Assembly: GCA_008015565.1 (NCBI GenBank) | Contig: SSFV01000119.1 | Coordinates: forward strand, 1-37,905 | Reading direction: 5' to 3' | DNA: 37,905 nucleotides | Origin: Nitrosomonas sp. | Lineage (GTDB): Bacteria; Pseudomonadota; Gammaproteobacteria; Burkholderiales; Nitrosomonadaceae | Part shown: piece by piece, positions 31,863 to 37,905 of the stretch | Layout of the letters: each line of letters begins with the position of its first letter | Numbering within the stretch: the first letter of the stretch is position 1 | Made by a program: the position numbers and the translations under genes | The notes under the pieces: model-generated | What the model saw: the letters and a program-made list of their open reading frames with translations, nothing else | Databases searched by the model: none | What the model was told of the DNA's origin: nothing

Positions 31863-34676
31863 ATGAGAGTATGTAAAACGATGAGCGCCACAGAATCACA
31901 AAAAATTGATACCAGCAATAATTTGGTAAATGATAAGGATTTGCCGTTGCGAGAAGATATTCGTTTTCTTGGTCGGATGCTGGGCGATACGCTACGCGAA
32001 CAGGATGGAGACAATGCGTTCGAGCTGGTAGAAAATATCCGGCAGACTGCTGTGCGTTTTCATCGGGATCAGGACCCCAGCGCACGCCACGAACTTGATA
32101 CCATTTTAACCCAATTAAGCGATAAAGATTCATTGTCCGTAGTCCGTGCTTTCAGTTATTTTTCATTACTGTCGAATATTGCTGAAGATGTTCATCACAA
32201 TCGGCGGCGGCGGGCCCATCTTCGTGCAGGATCCCCGCCACAAGCCGGTAGTGTTACCCTCGCTTTGGAGCGAGTGCTAGAGGCAAGGAAAGAAATTTCA
32301 GTACTGGCGGATTTTTTTAAAAAAGCTGTTGTTTCTCCAGTTTTAACAGCCCATCCAACAGAAGTGCAACGAAGAAGTATTTTGGATTGCCAGTTAGCTA
32401 TCGAGCGTTTGCTTAAAGAGCGCGCACGTACAGAGCTAACACCTAATGAATTGCGCCACAATGAAGAAGGCTTGCGTGCAACCATTCAGATTTTGTGGCA
32501 AACACGCATGTTAAGGCCAACCCGTTTATCGGTATATGATGAAATTGAAAATGGCCTGGCATACTACAGCTACACTTTTTTGACAGAAATTCCATATATT
32601 TATGCAAAAATGGAAGACTTGCTTGAGCGCCGTCTGAGTAAGAACGCTCCCGAAGTGACTTCTTTCTTGCGTATGGGAAGTTGGATCGGGGGTGATCGTG
32701 ATGGCAATCCTTTTGTCACACATGAAGTGATGCTGCGGGCTGTTGAACGCCAATCAGCCTTGGCCTTGGATTTTTACTTGGATGAAGTCATTAAACTAAG
32801 CCGTTCTATGAGTCTCACTGAGCGATTAGTGAAAGTCAGCGAGGAAGTGAAAAAACTGGCAGCAGTTGCGCCAGATATACCCAATCGATCTGATGAACCT
32901 TACCGACGGATTTTTCTCAGCATGGCAGCTCGTTTGACTGCAACTGCTCAGCAATTAGGGCACCAGGTTATGCAGCAAGGCGTGGTTGAAGCTGGTGAAC
33001 CTTATGCCAATAGTATTGAATTTCTGCATGATCTTGACACAATTATTCATTCGCTTGAGCAGCATAAATCCTACTGGGTAGCACATGGACCCTTGAGGAA
33101 TCTACGTCGGGCAGTAGATGTATTCGGGTTTCATTTGGCGCATTTGGATATGCGTCAGCATAGTAAGGTGCATGAGCAAGTCGTGGCTGAAATATTTGAA
33201 CGCAACGCGCATCGTAACAATTATTTACGATTGAACGAGTCGGAGCGTATTGAATTGTTATTGCAAGAAATCAGCCGGCCGCGCCCTTTGCTAACGAGTT
33301 GTGCGGATTATTCTGAAACAGCGCAATCCGAGTTACGCATTTTACAATGCGCAGCGGAAATTCATCGTCGTTTTGGACAAAAAGCGATGCCCAATTACAT
33401 TATTTCAATGACAACCGGTGTCGTTAATGTACTTGAGGTCGCATTGTTATTGCAGGAGGTGGGCTTATTACAAGCTGGTGAGAATCCGCAATTACATTTG
33501 AATATCATTCCATTGTTTGAGACCATCTCGGATTTGCGTAGCAGCGGCAAAATAATGGATCAGTTATTTTCACTGCCATATTACCGCAAGTTGCTTAATT
33601 CGCGTGGCAATGTGCAAGAAGTGATGCTGGGATATTCCGATAGCAATAAAGATGGCGGTTTTCTCACTTCCAACTGGGAAATATATAAAGCTGAAATTGA
33701 ACTGACAAAAATCTTTTCCAAGCATCAGATCAGTCTACGCTTGTTTCATGGTCGCGGCGGAACAGTAGGCCGAGGTGGCGGACCGAGTTATCAGAGTATC
33801 CTCGCGCAACCGCCGGGCAGTGTGAATGGTCAGATACGCGTTACCGAACAAGGTGAAGTTATTAGTAGTAAATATGCGGAACCTGAAATTGGGCGGCGAA
33901 ATTTAGAAACACTGGTTGCAGCGACGATGGAAGCGACGTTACTGGGTCATGATACGGCCGGAGCCAATGCGGATCGATATTATTCAGCTATGGAAAAACT
34001 TGCGTCGGCATCTTTCCGGGCTTATCGTGAGTTGGTATATGAAACACCGGGTTTTAAACAATTTTTTCTGGAATCGACACCCATCCGCGAAATGGCCGGA
34101 TTGCACATTGGTAGCCGGCCGCCGTCACGTAAGAATTCAGATGCAATTGATGATTTACGCGCAATTCCATGGGTGTTTAGCTGGAGTCTAAGTCGAATGA
34201 TGTTACCAGGATGGTACGGTTTTGGTCGTGCTGTGGAAGCTTTTGTTAATAATGAAGATGAAGCCGGGAGTGGATTGATATTATTACAAGAGATGTATCG
34301 CGAATGGCCATTTATGCAAACACTATTGTCAAATATGGATATGGTGCTTGCTAAAACGGACATGGGGATAGCTTCCCGTTACGCGGAATTGGTCGAAGAT
34401 ACCGCATTACGTGAACAAATCTTTGGACGCATCCAAGAAGAACGGATCCGGTGTGAGAAATGGCTCTTTGCAGTGACCGGCCATACCGAGCTATTGCAAG
34501 ACAATCCAACGCTTGCTCGCAGCATTCGTAACAGAACGCCCTATATAGACCCGCTTAACCACTTGCAAGTGGAATTATTGCGCCGTTATCGTTCCGGCGA
34601 AGATAGCGAAGAAGTAAAACGCTCCATTCACCTTACCATCAATGGTGTCACGGCCGGGTTGCGCAATAGTGGTTAA
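31863..34676 (+). CDS. ppc: Phosphoenolpyruvate carboxylase
   Basis: This 937-residue enzyme (931 if the ATG at 31881 is used) carboxylates phosphoenolpyruvate to oxaloacetate, refilling the TCA cycle. In an autotroph it would also supply aspartate for cyanophycin. Key sites are VLTAHPTEVQRRS with catalytic H164, the GSWIGGDRDGNPFVT block, GYSDSNKDGGF with K596, FHGRGGTVGRGGGP with R631, and the C-terminal GLRNSG, where an Asn-Thr/Ser-Gly end is typical. GGGAGG at 31846-31851 precedes the first ATG at 11-base spacing. The gene is divergent from hemC. Confidence 0.97.
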   Translation: MRVCKTMSATESQKIDTSNNLVNDKDLPLREDIRFLGRMLGDTLREQDGDNAFELVENIRQTAVRFHRDQDPSARHELDTILTQLSDKDSLSVVRAFSYFSLLSNIAEDVHHNRRRRAHLRAGSPPQAGSVTLALERVLEARKEISVLADFFKKAVVSPVLTAHPTEVQRRSILDCQLAIERLLKERARTELTPNELRHNEEGLRATIQILWQTRMLRPTRLSVYDEIENGLAYYSYTFLTEIPYIYAKMEDLLERRLSKNAPEVTSFLRMGSWIGGDRDGNPFVTHEVMLRAVERQSALALDFYLDEVIKLSRSMSLTERLVKVSEEVKKLAAVAPDIPNRSDEPYRRIFLSMAARLTATAQQLGHQVMQQGVVEAGEPYANSIEFLHDLDTIIHSLEQHKSYWVAHGPLRNLRRAVDVFGFHLAHLDMRQHSKVHEQVVAEIFERNAHRNNYLRLNESERIELLLQEISRPRPLLTSCADYSETAQSELRILQCAAEIHRRFGQKAMPNYIISMTTGVVNVLEVALLLQEVGLLQAGENPQLHLNIIPLFETISDLRSSGKIMDQLFSLPYYRKLLNSRGNVQEVMLGYSDSNKDGGFLTSNWEIYKAEIELTKIFSKHQISLRLFHGRGGTVGRGGGPSYQSILAQPPGSVNGQIRVTEQGEVISSKYAEPEIGRRNLETLVAATMEATLLGHDTAGANADRYYSAMEKLASASFRAYRELVYETPGFKQFFLESTPIREMAGLHIGSRPPSRKNSDAIDDLRAIPWVFSWSLSRMMLPGWYGFGRAVEAFVNNEDEAGSGLILLQEMYREWPFMQTLLSNMDMVLAKTDMGIASRYAELVEDTALREQIFGRIQEERIRCEKWLFAVTGHTELLQDNPTLARSIRNRTPYIDPLNHLQVELLRRYRSGEDSEEVKRSIHLTINGVTAGLRNSG

Positions 34677-34734
34677 TAATCAGGCTAAATAACTGTCATA
34701 ATGCCCTGATAAACGCCTAATGTAGGAGACTGCA

Positions 34735-36039
34735 GTGCAAATAAAACGATTTATTACAATATTATTGTTGAGTATTTATTCTCAGTGGGTGTTGGCTTCT
34801 CTATCGATACAAAATTGGCAAACATCCTCCGGCACAAGAGTTTATTTCGTTGAAAATCATGATCTGCCAATGCTCGATATCAGTGTCGAGTTTGCGGCGG
34901 GCAGCGGTATGGATACGGAAGATAAATCCGGGCGTGCCAACTTGGTGCAACATTTGCTTAGTCTAGGGGCGGGCGGCCTGACTGAAGATGAAATTGCTAC
35001 AGCATTGGCTGATGTTGGTGCACAACTTAAAAGTCATTTCGATAGGGATCGTGCGGGCATTACTTTGCGCACGCTCAGCAGTGAGCGGGAACGGAAGCAG
35101 GCGCTCGATGTACTTGCACGTATCATTCAGTATCCGCAGTTTCCGCAAGATGTATTGCTACGAGAGAAAACAAGAATTATCGCTGGTATTAAAGAAGCGA
35201 GCACTAAGCCGGATTATATTGCCGAACATCAATTGATGAAAATGCTTTATGGTGATCATCCTTACGGATTCAGTGAATTAGGGGAAATTGAAACACTTAA
35301 TGGATTGCAACAGCAAGATCTACTTACTTTTTATCGATCTTATTATGTAGCTAACAATGCGGTCATAGCGATTATTGGTGATATTACGCAAGTTGAAGCG
35401 GCAGAAATTGCGGAATCACTAACGAAGAAACTACCTTTCAATCAACAGAGCACTGAGATCCCTGCAGTGATTCTTCCAAAGGGAGCCGTAAAAAGGATTC
35501 TTCACCCGGCTACACAAAGCCATATCCAGTTGGCCTACCCAGGTCTGCGCCGCAACGATCCTGATTATTTTCCTTTGTTGGTGGGTAATCATATTCTGGG
35601 CGGTGGAGGATTTGTTTCGCGCCTGATGGAAGAAGTTCGTCAGAAACGTGGTTTGGCCTACAGTGTTTTTAGTTTTTTTACACCTTATAAGGAACAAGGA
35701 CCTTTCCAGATTGGTTTGCAGACTAAGAAGGAGCAATCGGAAGAGGCTTTTGTATTAACCCGTGAGATACTTAAAGATTTTGTTGCTTCTGGACCAACTG
35801 AAGAAGAATTAATCGCCGCAAAGCAAAACATAATTGGTGGATTTCCACTGCGCATAGATAGCAATAGCAAAATTTTGGGGTTTCTTTCCATGATTGGTTT
35901 TTATCAACTACCACTTACCTATTTAACGGATTATCTGATAGCTGTCGAAGGCGTAACGGTTGAGCAAATTCGGCAAGCATTCCAGCGGCGCATTCAACCT
36001 GATGCTATGGTAGGCATTATTGTTGGAGCAGTTGAGTAA
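34735..36039 (+). CDS. M16 family peptidase-like protein without the zinc motif, exported
   Basis: The 434-residue product (GTG start, with TAGGAG upstream) has a signal peptide ending near LAS and a full M16/insulinase domain pair (AAGSGMD, GDHPYGFSELGEIETL, YYVANNAVIAIIGDI, NHILGGGGFVSRLMEEVRQK). The position of the zinc motif HxxEH reads N69-L-V-Q72-H73, and no downstream glutamate block of the active type is seen. So it is probably the non-catalytic partner of a two-subunit M16 protease. In relatives the active subunit gene usually lies just upstream; here ppc is there instead, and no active partner is in the window. rsmD follows after 15 bases. Confidence 0.85.
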   Translation: MQIKRFITILLLSIYSQWVLASLSIQNWQTSSGTRVYFVENHDLPMLDISVEFAAGSGMDTEDKSGRANLVQHLLSLGAGGLTEDEIATALADVGAQLKSHFDRDRAGITLRTLSSERERKQALDVLARIIQYPQFPQDVLLREKTRIIAGIKEASTKPDYIAEHQLMKMLYGDHPYGFSELGEIETLNGLQQQDLLTFYRSYYVANNAVIAIIGDITQVEAAEIAESLTKKLPFNQQSTEIPAVILPKGAVKRILHPATQSHIQLAYPGLRRNDPDYFPLLVGNHILGGGGFVSRLMEEVRQKRGLAYSVFSFFTPYKEQGPFQIGLQTKKEQSEEAFVLTREILKDFVASGPTEEELIAAKQNIIGGFPLRIDSNSKILGFLSMIGFYQLPLTYLTDYLIAVEGVTVEQIRQAFQRRIQPDAMVGIIVGAVE

Positions 36040-36054
36040 TAGAGTCTTCGGCAC

Positions 36055-37085
<1,031 letters not shown>

Positions 37086-37102
37086 TTTCGAGAGAATTTT
37101 AA

Positions 37103-37354
<252 letters not shown>

Positions 37355-37505
37355 GTTGGTCGAAACCAGAGAATAACACCAATTAGTTTAGGAAGAAGTT
37401 TAATAACAGTGAATGAAGTGGATCGTACCCTGGAAAAATTAGTGGCTTGATGGAAAAACTGCTGTTATATGCTATTTGCACATATTCTCGATACTCCTTC
37501 TAATT

Positions 37506-37905
37506 TCACAACAATCCCGATTCATGTGCTTGCTGATCGGCATGGTAACTGGAGCGCACCATTGGTCCGCAAGCGGCGTGGCTGAACCCCATTTCGAATG
37601 CTGCACGTTCAAATGCTTTGAACCCTTCTGGGTTGACGTAACGCATGACAGGCAGATGGCCAATGCTTGGCTGCAAATACTGGCCAATAGTCAGTATTTC
37701 TACGTTATGTTCACGCAGATCGCGTAGCACTTGCATAATTTCCTCGTCGGTTTCCCCAAGTCCAAGCATCAACCCTGATTTGGTAGGAATGTGGGGAAAA
37801 TCCGCTTTGAAATCTTTCAGCAGTTTTAGTGAATGTGCATAATCAGCGCCAGGACGGCATTGTTTATATAATCTCGGCACCGTTTCAAGATTGTGATTTA
37901 ATACA
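37506..37905 (-). CDS. lipA: Lipoyl synthase LipA, 3' part (cut by the right edge)
   Basis: The frame is open through the right edge and reads [19 protein letters not shown], then [43 protein letters not shown] and the terminal MVRSSYHAD motif. These are C-terminal hallmarks of lipoyl synthase, the radical SAM enzyme that inserts two sulfurs into octanoyl groups on lipoyl domains. About 132 residues are present; the cluster-binding cysteines in the N-terminal part lie outside. The terminal RSSYHAD serine ligates the auxiliary cluster in characterised enzymes. It converges on the ferredoxin gene. Confidence 0.95.
   Translation of the reverse strand, partial: VLNHNLETVPRLYKQCRPGADYAHSLKLLKDFKADFPHIPTKSGLMLGLGETDEEIMQVLRDLREHNVEILTIGQYLQPSIGHLPVMRYVNPEGFKAFERAAFEMGFSHAACGPMVRSSYHADQQAHESGLL

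Noticed and set aside
37409-37450. A 13-codon GTG ORF after the ferredoxin gene with GGAAGAAG upstream
   Set aside because: Too short to support, no conserved feature, and the spacing of the purine stretch is loose; possibly a gene remnant but nothing shows it.

Overview
The window looks like chromosome from a fairly AT-rich betaproteobacterium, most likely a Nitrosomonas-like ammonia oxidiser. That placement is an inference from gene content and gene order: a divergent hemC/ppc pair, an argJ-DUF815-Nudix/ThiE run, a sigma factor followed by a DUF3619-type gene, two adjacent cyanophycin synthetase genes with an ABC transporter and a DUF1854 gene, and a pilC-pilD-coaE-zapD block. No rRNA, tRNA, CRISPR, insertion sequence or phage gene was recognised, and all genes inside the window appear intact. 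Only the right-edge lipA is clearly cut; a possible gene tail lies at the left edge.

Layout. 0-5.4 kb holds accessory envelope and stress genes: an exported PQQ-type sugar dehydrogenase, a BON lipoprotein with a BON/DUF1207 outer-membrane protein, a cysteine-rich copper-storage-like four-helix protein and a periplasmic catalase-like heme protein. 5.4-9.8 kb holds darP and pmbA (divergent), a TusA-type sulfur carrier, a D,D-carboxypeptidase with a SPOR domain and a cold-shock protein with a clear terminator. 10-13.4 kb holds argJ, a DUF815 ATPase, a Nudix/ThiE fusion and yacG.

13.5-22.9 kb is the most interesting part. It carries a sigma factor with a membrane protein that looks like its regulator, then a tightly coupled run: ABC transporter, DUF1854, CphA', CphA. 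Cyanophycin is an Asp-Arg polymer used as a nitrogen reserve. The two synthetase genes show complementary losses. CphA' keeps an HxxEH metal-site motif in its N-terminal domain, but its two synthetase active sites are damaged or truncated. CphA keeps both synthetase sites but has lost the HxxEH motif. This suggests division of labour, with one protein making primers and the other polymerising. The stretch also sits between yacG and zapD, which are neighbours in many proteobacteria, so it may be an insertion into an old gene block.

22.9-27.6 kb (minus strand) holds zapD, coaE, pilD, pilC and an NAD-dependent epimerase-like gene. 27.6-31.8 kb holds a 2Fe-2S flavin reductase and the heme genes hemC, hemD and hemY, without hemX. 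31.9-37.9 kb holds ppc, an M16-family protein lacking the zinc motif, rsmD, coaD, a 2x[4Fe-4S] ferredoxin and the 3' part of lipA.

Several gene-free gaps contain inverted repeats that look regulatory. The strongest is a 37-bp near-perfect palindrome in the leader of the carboxypeptidase gene.
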